A DNA stretch of 64,000 nt from Salinimonas lutimaris (GTDB taxonomy: Bacteria > Pseudomonadota > Gammaproteobacteria > Enterobacterales > Alteromonadaceae). How positions within the stretch are numbered: position 1 is the first letter of the stretch; the number at the start of each line of letters is the position of its first letter. The notes under the pieces were generated by a model, which was given only the letters and a program-made list of their open reading frames with translations, made no database searches and was not told the DNA's origin. Shown here piece after piece: positions 36,365 to 45,508 of this stretch. Where the stretch lies: contig NZ_CP036536.1 in NCBI RefSeq assembly GCF_005222225.1, positions 3,806,001 through 3,870,000 on the forward strand. Direction: 5' to 3'. A program made the translations under genes and the position numbers.

Positions 36365-38164
36365 TTGTCTGATCCGTTAATCAGCCTGGTTGCTGTAGGT
36401 CTGCTGTCTATTGCCTGTCAGTATCTGGCTTACAAGATTCGATTACCCGCTATTTTGCCCCTGTTGATTGTGGGCATTATTGTCGGACCGGTTATGGGCG
36501 TACTCAATGCCGATGATTTGTTTGGCGACTTACTGTTTCCGGTGGTGTCATTATCGGTCGCCATCATTTTATTTGAAGGCTCTCTGACCCTTAAATTCAG
36601 TGATATCCGCGGCCATGGCAACATGGTGCGAAATCTGTGCAGTATTGGGGTGGTGGTGACCTGGGCGGTAGCCACTGTGGCAGCCCACTATGCGCTGGAT
36701 ATTCCCTGGCAGCTGGCGTTTTTGTTTGGTGCCATCGTGACAGTGACCGGCCCAACCGTCATTGTGCCCATGATTCGCACCGTCAGACCACAAACCAATG
36801 TTGCCAATATTCTGCGCTGGGAAGGGATAATTATCGACCCGATTGGCGCCCTGCTGGCAGTACTGGTGTATGAATATATTGTGGCCTCCCAGGCCGAGGC
36901 TATCACCCACACCCTCATTACGTTTGGCAAAACCATTGGTATGGGCGTGTGCCTGGGTCTGGTCAGCGGCTATTTACTGGGTATCTGTTTACGTAAACAG
37001 TGGATTCCCCATTACCTGCAAAATACCGCAGTACTAACCCTGATTCTGGGGGTCTTTGCCGCCTCCAACTATGTGGCCCATGAGTCCGGGCTGCTGGCGG
37101 TCACCATTGTGGGTATGGTGCTGGCCAATATGAAAAATGTCGAGGTAGAAGACATCCTGGAGTTTAAGGAAACACTCAGTGTCTTGCTTATCTCCGGATT
37201 ATTCATCCTGCTGGCCAGCCGGCTAAATCTAAGCTCAGTGACCGATCTGGGTTTCGGCGTACTGTGGATACTTCTGGCTATCATGTTTGTGGCACGTCCT
37301 CTGTCAGTGGCGTTTTCCTCTATCGGCACCGGTCTGAACTGGCGTGAGCTGGCACTTATTAGCTGGATTGCGCCCCGGGGTATTGTTGCCGCTGCGGTGT
37401 CAGCGCTATTTTCGCTGAAACTGGAAGAGATTGGCTATGAAGGCGCCGGTGTTATTGTACCAATAGTCTTTCTGGTCATTATCACAACGGTAGTGCTGCA
37501 AAGCCTGACCGCCAAGCCGGTGGCTCAGCTATTGCAAATGCGCGCGCCGCCGCCTAATGGGTTTTTAATTTTTGGTGGCAGCAAGTTCAACCGCTTGCTG
37601 GCCATTGAGATGCAGAATCAGAAAATTCCGGTGGTCATTGCCGATACCAACTGGGATGCCATTCGTGAAGCCCGGATGAAAGATATCCCCGTGTATTTTG
37701 GTAACCCGGCGTCTGACCATGCTGCCCGGCACATGGAGCTGGAGCGGATTGGCACTGTTCTCATCATGTCACCTTATAAACAGCTTAACCCATTAATTGC
37801 CTATCACTTTGAATACACCATGGGCAAAGACAAAGTATGGGGGCTGACCAATAACGAGCAGGCAACCCGCCCCAGCCACCAAGTGGGACAGCACTATGCC
37901 CAGCGCATGACGCTGTTTGATGAAGGTGTCACCTATGGCTATCTGGCGTCGTCTATCGCCCATGGAGCGACGATTAAAACCACCCGGATTACCGAAGAGT
38001 TCAGTTACGAAAAGTATCTGGAGACCTATGGTGGCCGGGTTACACCGCTGATTGCACTGGATAAAGCCAGTAAGCCTCATGTGATTCTGTATGGTAAGGA
38101 GATTACACCGGTGCCTGGATGGCGCCTGATTAGCCTGATAAGGCCGGAAGATGAGCCGGTCTGA
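36365..38164 (+). CDS. CPA1-type cation:proton antiporter with TrkA-N domain
   Basis: A 599-residue inner membrane protein. Residues 1-390 hold about twelve membrane segments of the Na+/H+ exchanger domain (GPTVIVPMIRTVRP, WEGIIIDPIGALLAV with the acidic ion-site Asp, APRGIVAAAVSALF). Residues about 400-590 form a cytoplasmic Rossmann-type TrkA-N/RCK region (FLIFGGSKFNRLLAIEM) that may gate transport in response to nucleotides. The start is TTG at 36365, with AAGGGA about 8 bp upstream. The transported ion (Na+ or K+) cannot be told from sequence. It is a different subfamily from the second antiporter at 49277. Confidence 0.9.
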   Translation: MSDPLISLVAVGLLSIACQYLAYKIRLPAILPLLIVGIIVGPVMGVLNADDLFGDLLFPVVSLSVAIILFEGSLTLKFSDIRGHGNMVRNLCSIGVVVTWAVATVAAHYALDIPWQLAFLFGAIVTVTGPTVIVPMIRTVRPQTNVANILRWEGIIIDPIGALLAVLVYEYIVASQAEAITHTLITFGKTIGMGVCLGLVSGYLLGICLRKQWIPHYLQNTAVLTLILGVFAASNYVAHESGLLAVTIVGMVLANMKNVEVEDILEFKETLSVLLISGLFILLASRLNLSSVTDLGFGVLWILLAIMFVARPLSVAFSSIGTGLNWRELALISWIAPRGIVAAAVSALFSLKLEEIGYEGAGVIVPIVFLVIITTVVLQSLTAKPVAQLLQMRAPPPNGFLIFGGSKFNRLLAIEMQNQKIPVVIADTNWDAIREARMKDIPVYFGNPASDHAARHMELERIGTVLIMSPYKQLNPLIAYHFEYTMGKDKVWGLTNNEQATRPSHQVGQHYAQRMTLFDEGVTYGYLASSIAHGATIKTTRITEEFSYEKYLETYGGRVTPLIALDKASKPHVILYGKEITPVPGWRLISLIRPEDEPV

Positions 38165-38181
38165 ACCGGTCAACCCATAAA

Positions 38182-38212
38182 AAACTATACCCTGCCGATA
38201 TCGGCAGGGCAT
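38182..38212 (-). terminator. Rho-independent terminator on the minus strand, far downstream of waaA
   Basis: CCCTGCCGATATCGGCAGGG (38190-38209) is a perfect dyad. Read on the minus strand it is followed by TATAG and a run of six T (38180-38184 region); the plus strand has no T run. It would end a minus-strand transcript about 270 bp after the waaA stop. Confidence 0.65.
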
Positions 38213-38480
38213 AGCCTCCCTGGAATAACGTGTAATTAAGCACCCTGCGACAGAGGGTATTATTATTGGTGTTTTACTATAATCACACTGTCGCTTTATA
38301 TAGAGCAAGCACCAGACCAACTTGCAGAACACTTTAAAATCAGCAAGTTAGCATTTTTACCAGTAGATTCCCAAAATCGACTTCCTTGCTTTGGTGCAAA
38401 ACACCAGTGCAGCCGCACCATGGCGGGGTTTACTTTTCCAGCAAGCCTTTGTTTCTTAACATTTTATTTACCATAGCCAA
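38213..38480. other. Intergenic region downstream of waaA
   Basis: About 270 bp between the waaA stop and the minus-strand terminator, possibly a long 3' untranslated region. I see short dyads only (for example ACCCTGCGACAGAGGGT near 38242) and no convincing ORF. Confidence 0.4.
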
Positions 38481-39809
38481 TTACTTAGCCCGATGAATAC
38501 CCAGCTTGATGCACGCCAGTGTCGCGGTCAGTGCGCCACGATTGGATTCCAGTACCGCCTTGCCACTTGCACCGGCCTGCCGGGCAGATTCCGGATGGCT
38601 AAGCCATTGTTTACAGCAGCTGGCAATCTCAGCGGCTGACGCAGTGATGGTGAGTGCGCCATGCGCTTTCAAATACTGGCAAATAACGGGGTTATTGAAC
38701 GTATGCGGTCCCATCATAATAGGCACTGCAACAGCCGCAGGCTCCAGCGCATTATGCCCGCCACGTTGTGCAACAGACCCGCCGACAAAGGCAAAATCTG
38801 CTACCTGATAGGCATCATTCAGCTTACCCATTTCGTTAAGCAGCACCACCTGACAATCGGCAGGCACGCTGGTTGTATCGGCTGACCGGCACCAGGTAAA
38901 TGCAGAGTCCTGTAACAGCCGGGCCACCTGCTCAAACCGCTCAGGATGTCTGGGAACCAGAATCAACAGGGTATCAGGATATTTGCGGTGGATATCTGCC
39001 AGTGCATCCAGCAACACCTGCTCTTCCGGATCATGGGTACTACCGCCAACCAGTACAGGGCGGGTACGGCTGGCCAGCTGCATAAAATCAGCCGCTGTGC
39101 TGATACTGGCAGCCTGGTCAAATTTGATATTATTGGTCAGGGTCAGGCGATCGGTGTGCATGCCCAGTTGCAGATAATTACGATAGTCACGCTCTCCTTG
39201 TGCACACACATGAGACAGCTTTTTTAGCATAGGAGAAAATAGCAAACTGACTTTGTTATAGCGTCTGGCTGAGCGGTCAGTCAGCCGGCCATTGATAACA
39301 AATGCCGGAATATGACGACGCCAGCAGGCATGAATCATATTTGGCCACAGTTCCACCTCGGTCACGACCACCGCTTTGGGTTTCACCCGGCGCAGCATGC
39401 AGGCCATGATAATGTGCAAATCATACGGCAGATAAAAATGATGAACGGCGTCACCAAAAATAGCCTTTACCCGGGCAGAGCCGGTAGCCGTGGTGGTGGT
39501 AATTGACACCGGTGTATCAGGCTCCTGTTGCATGATTTGCTTAATCAGCGCAGAAGCGGCCACCACCTCTCCCACTGAAACACAATGAAACAGATAGCCA
39601 TGGGGTTGGGGACGTCGCATCAGACCCAGGCGCTCCAGCGGTCGGCGTCCGGGTGACTTGACCCGCCATGCACCACGCATCATCAAAATAATAAATGCCA
39701 CTGGTGCAAGCAGTACCAGCAAAAAAGAATAAATCCAGCGAACGCTGTTCTCTGACAAGGTCGGGCGATACGGTTTGGTGTGCTTCACAGGTTCCCCATT
39801 TTCAGTCAT
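38481..39809 (-). CDS. waaA: 3-deoxy-D-manno-octulosonic acid (Kdo) transferase
   Basis: A 442-residue inner membrane GT-B glycosyltransferase that adds Kdo to lipid A precursor. An N-terminal anchor (about residues 23-43) precedes the Kdo transferase N-domain with the catalytic Glu in HCVSVGEVVAAS, then TEVELWPNMI, NGRLTDRS, and the CMP-Kdo binding half with GGSTHDPEE and GGSVAQRGGHNALEPA. Length is near that of E. coli (425). The ATG at 39809 is used; a GTG one codon earlier is possible. It follows the S10 operon terminator on the same strand, so it needs its own promoter. Confidence 0.94.
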   Translation of the reverse strand: MTENGEPVKHTKPYRPTLSENSVRWIYSFLLVLLAPVAFIILMMRGAWRVKSPGRRPLERLGLMRRPQPHGYLFHCVSVGEVVAASALIKQIMQQEPDTPVSITTTTATGSARVKAIFGDAVHHFYLPYDLHIIMACMLRRVKPKAVVVTEVELWPNMIHACWRRHIPAFVINGRLTDRSARRYNKVSLLFSPMLKKLSHVCAQGERDYRNYLQLGMHTDRLTLTNNIKFDQAASISTAADFMQLASRTRPVLVGGSTHDPEEQVLLDALADIHRKYPDTLLILVPRHPERFEQVARLLQDSAFTWCRSADTTSVPADCQVVLLNEMGKLNDAYQVADFAFVGGSVAQRGGHNALEPAAVAVPIMMGPHTFNNPVICQYLKAHGALTITASAAEIASCCKQWLSHPESARQAGASGKAVLESNRGALTATLACIKLGIHRAK

Positions 39810-39904
39810 CACCTGGCAAAAAAGTACAGGCTTGGTCGATAGGTATTGTAATGGCGTAACGCTGATCGTCCAGTGCTAATACTGGTCGGGATTATCTGAC
39901 AGGC

Positions 39905-39934
39905 AATAAAAAAGCCGCTCCAAAGAGCGGCTTT
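39905..39934 (-). terminator. Rho-independent terminator of the S10 operon
   Basis: AAAGCCGCTC-CAAA-GAGCGGCTTT (39911-39934), 10-bp stem. On the minus strand it is followed by TTTTTTATT, 23 bp after the rpsQ stop. Confidence 0.93.
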
Positions 39935-39957
39935 CAATTTCGTGCAAAAGCTTGCGA

Positions 39958-40215
39958 TTAAACGCCGGCTTTTTCTACAACGTTTACCAACATCCAAGTC
40001 TTAGACTTAGACAGTGGACGACATTCGCGAACTGTCACGATATCGCCTTGGTTGGCTACATTGCTTTCGTCGTGAGCGTGCAGCTTAGTAGAACGACGGA
40101 TAAACTTCCCATAGATAGGGTGCTTAACATAGCGATCTACAACAACTGTGATGGTTTTATCCATCTTGTTGCTAACCACACGACCTTGTACTGTACGAAT
40201 ATTTTGCTCAGTCAT
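39958..40215 (-). CDS. rpsQ: 30S ribosomal protein S17
   Basis: An 85-residue primary 16S rRNA-binding protein with the S17 signature region [18 protein letters not shown]. It is the last gene of the S10 operon here, overlapping rpmC by one base (stop/start sharing). The terminator follows, and rplN of the spc operon is absent, unlike the usual gene order. Confidence 0.97.
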   Translation of the reverse strand: MTEQNIRTVQGRVVSNKMDKTITVVVDRYVKHPIYGKFIRRSTKLHAHDESNVANQGDIVTVRECRPLSKSKTWMLVNVVEKAGV

Positions 40216-40406
40216 TACGCATCAGCCTTTTGAGTCAGAATGGTTTTAACACGCGCGATGGTACGACGCACTTTTTTCAACTGGTCGGTTTTTTCAAGCT
40301 GACCGGTTGTGTGCTGCATACGCAGGTTGAACTGTTCGCGCAGCAGATTCAAAAGCTCTGCATTCAGCTCTTCTACGCTTTTTTCTTTCAGTTCAGTCGC
40401 TTTCAT
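40215..40406 (-). CDS. rpmC: 50S ribosomal protein L29
   Basis: A 63-residue helical protein near the polypeptide exit tunnel ([33 protein letters not shown]). It overlaps rplP by one base and rpsQ by one base, so it is translationally coupled on both sides. Confidence 0.97.
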   Translation of the reverse strand: MKATELKEKSVEELNAELLNLLREQFNLRMQHTTGQLEKTDQLKKVRRTIARVKTILTQKADA

Positions 40407-40819
40407 TACATCACCGTCCGAGTTACAAAGGTTGTTTTAAATGGCAGTTTAGCAGCTGCCAATTCAAACGCCTCGCGTGCAAGAGCTTCTGGAACACCTT
40501 CCATCTCGTACAATACACGGCCAGGTTGAATCTGGCATACCCAGTACTCAACGTTACCTTTACCTTTACCTTGACGAACTTCAAGAGGCTTTTCGGTAAT
40601 TGGCTTGTCAGGGAAAACCCGAATCCAGATTTTACCTTGACGCTTAACGTGACGAGTCATAGCACGACGCGCGGCTTCGATTTGACGCGCAGTCATACGA
40701 CCACGGCCAGTTGCTTTCAGGCCATATGTACCGAAGCTTACTTTGCTACCAGCAACAGCAAGACCACGGTTACGACCTTTATGCTGTTTACGAAATTTCG
40801 TACGCTTAGGTTGTAACAT
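40406..40819 (-). CDS. rplP: 50S ribosomal protein L16
   Basis: A 137-residue protein of the tRNA-binding region of the 50S subunit. [19 protein letters not shown] at the start, the [19 protein letters not shown] block and the PVxxRMGKGKG-like end ([17 protein letters not shown]) are typical. Two bases separate it from rpsC. Confidence 0.97.
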   Translation of the reverse strand: MLQPKRTKFRKQHKGRNRGLAVAGSKVSFGTYGLKATGRGRMTARQIEAARRAMTRHVKRQGKIWIRVFPDKPITEKPLEVRQGKGKGNVEYWVCQIQPGRVLYEMEGVPEALAREAFELAAAKLPFKTTFVTRTVM

Positions 40820-40821
40820 GA

Positions 40822-41523
40822 TTAGCCCTCTCGCTTAGCGCTGCGGCCTTTCTTCTTAGGCTGTGCAGGAGCTGGCTCCTGGTTTGTAGGCAGACCGCCC
40901 AAAACTTCACCTTTGAAGATCCATACTTTAACGCCGATGATACCGTAGGTAGTAGACGCTTCAGACGTCGCATAATCGATGTCTGCACGGAAAGTGTGTA
41001 GTGGTACACGACCTTCACGATACCATTCTGTACGTGCAATCTCTGCACCGCCCAGACGGCCGCTAACTTCTACTTTGATACCTTTAGCACCAAGACGCAT
41101 CGCGTTTTGTACCGCACGCTTCATGGCGCGACGGAACATAACACGGCGCTCAAGCTGGCTAGAGATGCTATCAGCAACTAACTGACCATCCAGCTCCGGC
41201 TTACGTACTTCCGCAATGTTGATCTGAGCAGGCACACCGGCCAGCTTAGATACATAGTTGCGCAGCTTTTCAACGTCTTCACCTTTCTTACCGATAACAA
41301 CACCAGGACGAGCTGTGTGAATAGTCACACGGATGCTCTTCGCTGGACGTTCGATAACAATGCGTGAAAGTGAAGCGTTTTTCAGTTTCTTAGTCAGGTA
41401 TTGACGTACCTGATGATCGTTATACAGGTTGTCTGCATAGTCTGCAGTATTAGCGTACCAGGTAGAAGTCCATGGTTTGCTGATACCCAGGCGTATACCT
41501 GTAGGATGTACCTTCTGTCCCAT
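40822..41523 (-). CDS. rpsC: 30S ribosomal protein S3
   Basis: A 233-residue protein at the mRNA entry channel. The N-terminal [14 protein letters not shown], a KH domain (about 40-105, [14 protein letters not shown]) and the C-terminal S3 domain are complete, and the tail is Lys/Ala/Pro-rich ([17 protein letters not shown]). Nine bases after rplV. Confidence 0.97.
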   Translation of the reverse strand: MGQKVHPTGIRLGISKPWTSTWYANTADYADNLYNDHQVRQYLTKKLKNASLSRIVIERPAKSIRVTIHTARPGVVIGKKGEDVEKLRNYVSKLAGVPAQINIAEVRKPELDGQLVADSISSQLERRVMFRRAMKRAVQNAMRLGAKGIKVEVSGRLGGAEIARTEWYREGRVPLHTFRADIDYATSEASTTYGIIGVKVWIFKGEVLGGLPTNQEPAPAQPKKKGRSAKREG

Positions 41524-41532
41524 AATCTACTC

Positions 41533-41865
41533 CTAGTTATCCGCTACAACTACAGTGATGTGGCTGCTACGCTTAAAGATACGATCAGCACGGCCTTTGG
41601 CGCGTGGCTTAATACGTTTCATAGTAGGACCTTCGTCAACGAAGATCTTAGCTACGCGTAGCTCATCAATGTCAGCACCTTCGTTATGCTCTGCGTTAGC
41701 AATAGCAGACTCCAGTACTTTCTTAACCAGTGCAGCGCTTTTCTTCGGGCTGTACGTCAGAAGCTCAAGGGCTTTCTCAACGTGCATACCGCGAACTTGA
41801 TCCGCAACCAAGCGTGCTTTTTGAGCCGACGTGCGGGCAAAACGGTGTTTAGCTAATGCTTCCAT
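41533..41865 (-). CDS. rplV: 50S ribosomal protein L22
   Basis: A 110-residue protein lining the exit tunnel; the beta-hairpin loop ([20 protein letters not shown]) reaches into the tunnel and is the site of macrolide resistance changes in other species; no oddity is seen here. Eleven bases after rpsS. Confidence 0.97.
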   Translation of the reverse strand: MEALAKHRFARTSAQKARLVADQVRGMHVEKALELLTYSPKKSAALVKKVLESAIANAEHNEGADIDELRVAKIFVDEGPTMKRIKPRAKGRADRIFKRSSHITVVVADN

Positions 41866-41876
41866 CTTCCTACCCC

Positions 41877-42152
41877 TTAACGTTTGCTTTTCTTATCCGC
41901 GACATGGCCGCGGTAAGTACGCGTTGGCGCAAATTCGCCCAACTTGTGGCCGACCATTTCGTCACTAATAATGACAGGTACATGTTGGCGACCGTTATGG
42001 ACCGCAATGGTCAACCCAATCATATCTGGGATGATCATAGAACGACGAGACCAAGTTTTGATTGGTTTACGTTCGTTCTTTTCCACTGCAGCCTCTACCT
42101 TCTTCAGCAAGTGAAGGTCAATAAAAGGACCTTTCTTGAGAGAACGTGGCAT
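41877..42152 (-). CDS. rpsS: 30S ribosomal protein S19
   Basis: A 91-residue 30S head protein ([38 protein letters not shown]; signature [12 protein letters not shown]). Fifteen bases after rplB. Confidence 0.97.
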   Translation of the reverse strand: MPRSLKKGPFIDLHLLKKVEAAVEKNERKPIKTWSRRSMIIPDMIGLTIAVHNGRQHVPVIISDEMVGHKLGEFAPTRTYRGHVADKKSKR

Positions 42153-42167
42153 GGTGAATCCTCGCTA

Positions 42168-42992
42168 TTACTTGTTACGACGACGTACGATAAGCTTATC
42201 AGTACGCTTGTTGCTTCGGGTCTTCTTACCTTTAGTAGGAGTACCCCAAGGTGATACTGGGTGACGGCCGCCAGATGTACGTCCTTCACCACCACCGTGT
42301 GGGTGGTCAACCGGGTTCATGGCAACACCACGAACGGTAGGACGAACACCACGCCAGCGGGTTGCACCTGCTTTACCCAGTGAACGTAGCATATGCTCTG
42401 CATTACCAACTTCACCGATAGTGGCGCGGCAATCAGACAATACTTTACGCATTTCGCCAGAACGCAGACGAAGAGTAACGTAGTTACCTTCACGAGCCAG
42501 GATCTGAGCGTATGCACCAGCAGAACGTGCAATCTGTGCACCTTTGCCAGGCTTCATTTCGATAGCGTGTACAACGGTACCTACTGGCATGTTGCGCATA
42601 GGCATAGCATTACCAGCTTTGATTGGCGATTGTGTACCAGACTGTAGTTCGTAGCCTGCTTTAACGCCTTTAGGTGCCAGAATGTAACGACGCTCACCAT
42701 CTGCATACAGTACCAGAGCAATGTTTGCAGAACGGTTAGGATCGTATTCCAAACGCTCAACTTTGGCTGGAATGCCATCTTTGTTGCGTTTGAAGTCAAT
42801 CAGACGATAGTGATGCTTATGACCACCACCAACGTGACGTACAGTGATACGACCGTTGTTGTTACGACCGCCATTCTTGCTGTTCTTTTCCAGCAGAGGT
42901 GCGTAAGGCGCACCCTTGTGCAGGTCGTGGTTAATTACCTTAACAACGTGACGACGACCGGCAGAAGTTGGCTTAGCTTTCATTAATGGCAT
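42168..42992 (-). CDS. rplB: 50S ribosomal protein L2
   Basis: A 274-residue protein next to the peptidyl transferase centre. [13 protein letters not shown], the OB-fold and SH3-like parts, and the C-terminal signature [17 protein letters not shown] with the conserved His are present. Fourteen bases after rplW. Confidence 0.97.
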   Translation of the reverse strand: MPLMKAKPTSAGRRHVVKVINHDLHKGAPYAPLLEKNSKNGGRNNNGRITVRHVGGGHKHHYRLIDFKRNKDGIPAKVERLEYDPNRSANIALVLYADGERRYILAPKGVKAGYELQSGTQSPIKAGNAMPMRNMPVGTVVHAIEMKPGKGAQIARSAGAYAQILAREGNYVTLRLRSGEMRKVLSDCRATIGEVGNAEHMLRSLGKAGATRWRGVRPTVRGVAMNPVDHPHGGGEGRTSGGRHPVSPWGTPTKGKKTRSNKRTDKLIVRRRNK

Positions 42993-43006
42993 TTCTAATC
43001 CCCTTC

Positions 43007-43306
43007 TTACTCAGCGCCACCGACAAAGTCGATGTCCTGACCTTCTTTAAGCGATACGTACGCTTTTTTCCAGTCGCTGCGTTTGCCGAAAGACATACCG
43101 TGACGCTTAGTCTTACCTTTAACGTTCACAGTGCGAACACCTTCAACTTCAACTTCAAACAGCTTTTCAACAGCTGCTTTAACTTCAGCTTTAGTTGCGT
43201 CTTTCGCTACCTTAAATACAACTGTGTTGCCCGCTTCAGCAGCCATAGTAGACTTTTCTGAAACGTGAGGTGCTACTAGCACCTTCAGTAGACGTTCTTC
43301 ATTCAT
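43007..43306 (-). CDS. rplW: 50S ribosomal protein L23
   Basis: A 99-residue exit-tunnel protein that docks trigger factor and [16 protein letters not shown] and the [18 protein letters not shown] signature are typical. Its start overlaps the rplD stop by four bases. Confidence 0.97.
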   Translation of the reverse strand: MNEERLLKVLVAPHVSEKSTMAAEAGNTVVFKVAKDATKAEVKAAVEKLFEVEVEGVRTVNVKGKTKRHGMSFGKRSDWKKAYVSLKEGQDIDFVGGAE

Positions 43307-43908
43307 GCTAACGCCTCCTCAAGTTGTTTAACTGCATCAGCAGTGATTAGCACTTTTTCAAATGCAATCAGGCTTACCGGATCAATACCAGCAACATCAC
43401 GAACGTCAACTTTGTACAGGTTACGCGCTGCCAGGAATAGATTTTCTTCTACTTCTGAAGTCACGATCAGTACATCGTTTAACTCAAGTTCATTCAGTTT
43501 GCCAACCAGAGCTTTTGTCTTAGGTGTATCTACACCGAACTTCTCAACCACAACCAGACGGTCTTGGCGAATCAGTTCAGACAGGATGCTCTTGATCGCA
43601 CCGCGGTACATCTTCTTGTTAACTTTTTGCTCGTGATCGCGAGGCTTAGCTGCGAAAGCACGACCACCGCCAACCCAGATAGGGCTACGGATTGTACCGG
43701 CACGTGCACGGCCAGTACCTTTTTGACGCCATGGCTTCTTACCGCCACCACGTACTTCAGCGCGAGTCTTCTGCGCTTTAGTACCCTGACGAGCACCTGC
43801 ACCGTAAGCTACAACGACCTGGTGTACCAGGGCTTCGTTGAATTCACGTCCAAAGGTCGCTTCGGATACTTCAAGAGCGCTTTGCGCATCTTTCAATGTT
43901 AATTCCAT
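43303..43908 (-). CDS. rplD: 50S ribosomal protein L4
   Basis: A 201-residue protein. The [33 protein letters not shown] extended loop (here from [13 protein letters not shown]) reaches the exit tunnel. In E. coli L4 also represses its own operon by acting on the S10 leader; a matching attenuator hairpin is present upstream of rpsJ here. Eighteen bases after rplC. Confidence 0.97.
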   Translation of the reverse strand: MELTLKDAQSALEVSEATFGREFNEALVHQVVVAYGAGARQGTKAQKTRAEVRGGGKKPWRQKGTGRARAGTIRSPIWVGGGRAFAAKPRDHEQKVNKKMYRGAIKSILSELIRQDRLVVVEKFGVDTPKTKALVGKLNELELNDVLIVTSEVEENLFLAARNLYKVDVRDVAGIDPVSLIAFEKVLITADAVKQLEEALA

Positions 43909-43926
43909 CAGTTCACTCCCCAGACG

Positions 43927-44565
43927 TTACGCTTTAACAGCTGGCTTAACGATTACATCGCCGCCAGTTGCGCCAGGTACGGCACCTTTAACCAGGATCA
44001 GGTTGTTTTCTACGTCTACACGTACTACTTCCAAAGACTGAGTAGTCACTTGCTTGTTACCAAGCTGACCAGCCATTTTCTTGCCTTTGAATACTTTACC
44101 TGGTGATTGGTTTTGACCAATTGAACCAGGAGCACGGTGAGACAGAGAGTTACCGTGAGTCATACGCTGAGAACTGAAGTTCCAACGCTTGATTGCACCG
44201 GCAAAACCTTTACCTTTAGATGTACCTGTTACATCAATTTTCTTGGTGTCGTTGAAGATTTCAACAGTGATTTCACTGCCCACTTCGATTTCGGCACCTT
44301 CGTTGTCTTCCAGGCGGAATTCCACTAGAGAACGACCTGCTTCAACACCTGCTTTAGCAAAGTGACCTGCTTCAGCTTTGTTGACTCGGTTCGCTTTCTT
44401 GGTTCCAGCAGTAACCTGAAGAGCGCGATAACCGTCAGTTTCCTCAGAACGAACCTGAGTAACACGGTTTGGGGTCGCTTCGATAACAGTCACAGGGATA
44501 GACGTGCCATCTTCAGTGAAGATGCGAGTCATACCCACTTTACGACCGACTAGACCAATCGCCAT
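43927..44565 (-). CDS. rplC: 50S ribosomal protein L3
   Basis: A 212-residue protein with the signature Fxxx[16 protein letters not shown] (methylatable Gln in [12 protein letters not shown]) and [19 protein letters not shown] at the end. Eighteen bases after rpsJ. Confidence 0.97.
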   Translation of the reverse strand: MAIGLVGRKVGMTRIFTEDGTSIPVTVIEATPNRVTQVRSEETDGYRALQVTAGTKKANRVNKAEAGHFAKAGVEAGRSLVEFRLEDNEGAEIEVGSEITVEIFNDTKKIDVTGTSKGKGFAGAIKRWNFSSQRMTHGNSLSHRAPGSIGQNQSPGKVFKGKKMAGQLGNKQVTTQSLEVVRVDVENNLILVKGAVPGATGGDVIVKPAVKA

Positions 44566-44583
44566 TGTTATAACCCTCTCTTG

Positions 44584-44898
<315 letters not shown>

Positions 44899-44918
44899 TT
44901 AAGCTCCAATCGAAAGAA

Positions 44919-44968
44919 CAAAAAAATTCATCTTTTCTCTCCCTTTTTATTAATGGGAAGAAAAGATG
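44919..44968 (-). promoter_or_regulatory. S10 leader attenuator hairpin
   Basis: On the minus strand, CATCTTTTCTTCCC pairs with GGGAGAGAAAAGATG around an AT-rich loop, followed by AATTTTTTT, 23-73 bp before the rpsJ start. It has the position and form of the L4/NusA-dependent attenuator (hairpin HE) of the E. coli S10 leader. A second hairpin, GGTTCCAAATCGGAACC at 44982-44998, lies just upstream of it in the transcript and could be the HD equivalent. Confidence 0.75.
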
Positions 44969-45127
44969 CGCGTAAACCGGTGGTTCCAAATCGGAACCCT
45001 GTTCTTTTTCTAGCTCGCCGGCAACAGGTTTGAATCCAGCTGGATCTTGTCTATCACTTCGGCATCCACCCTAAAAGCAGTGTGGTTGCGGCTAAAATTT
45101 CATGCCCCCTTTGGGCAGTGGGCGCGA

Positions 45128-45155
45128 ATTATACAGAGACGCTTGCTTTTTGCAA
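45128..45155 (-). promoter_or_regulatory. Sigma-70 promoter of the S10 operon
   Basis: On the minus strand: TTGCAA (45155-45150), 16 bp, TATAAT (45133-45128). Transcription should begin near 45121, giving a leader of about 225 bases. A further TATAAT (45247-45242) upstream may be a second -10, with a poor -35. Confidence 0.75.
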
Positions 45156-45508
45156 GGCTATTTGCTCTGTTTTTGATCAATTCTGACAAATTTATTTCGC
45201 GCGCTGGCTATCTTTGTCGGGCCAGCTATATTGTGCGCTGCATTATACAGCTTCTGATCTCAAGGTCTAGTAAAGTTGCTCACAGATTATTCATCAGTTG
45301 TGCACTTTTGCTGCTGCCTGACGCGCCCCTTTACCTTCGCCCGGAGATCTCTCTTTCAAGAAGAATGACTTACCTGAAAAGTGCTAGACTATTTTAAGAC
45401 AGTCGCTGTACGATAGCTAACCAGCTGTCATTTTTCGCAGCTGTTATTTGCGTCCGCTGTCCACAGTGGTTCGCGCTCTTTGATGGACAGAAATACAAGA
45501 CGTAAACC
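45156..45508. other. Intergenic region between the S10 promoter and the GspE-like gene
   Basis: About 350 bp between divergent transcription units. Apart from the second TATAAT (45242-45247) I see no clear element. A possible plus-strand -10 (TAGACT near 45385) has no good -35. No ORF is supported; the frame at 45047-45397 lies in the ribosomal leader. Confidence 0.4.

Noticed and set aside
38190-38209. Perfect palindrome as terminator of the plus-strand antiporter gene
   Set aside because: No T run follows on the plus strand; the T run is on the minus-strand side.
39813-39997. 62-codon minus-strand frame between rpsQ and waaA
   Set aside because: It reads through the S10 terminator hairpin and overlaps rpsQ.
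45047-45397. 116-codon plus-strand frame
   Set aside because: It lies over the S10 promoter and leader on the opposite strand and has no ribosome site or domain.
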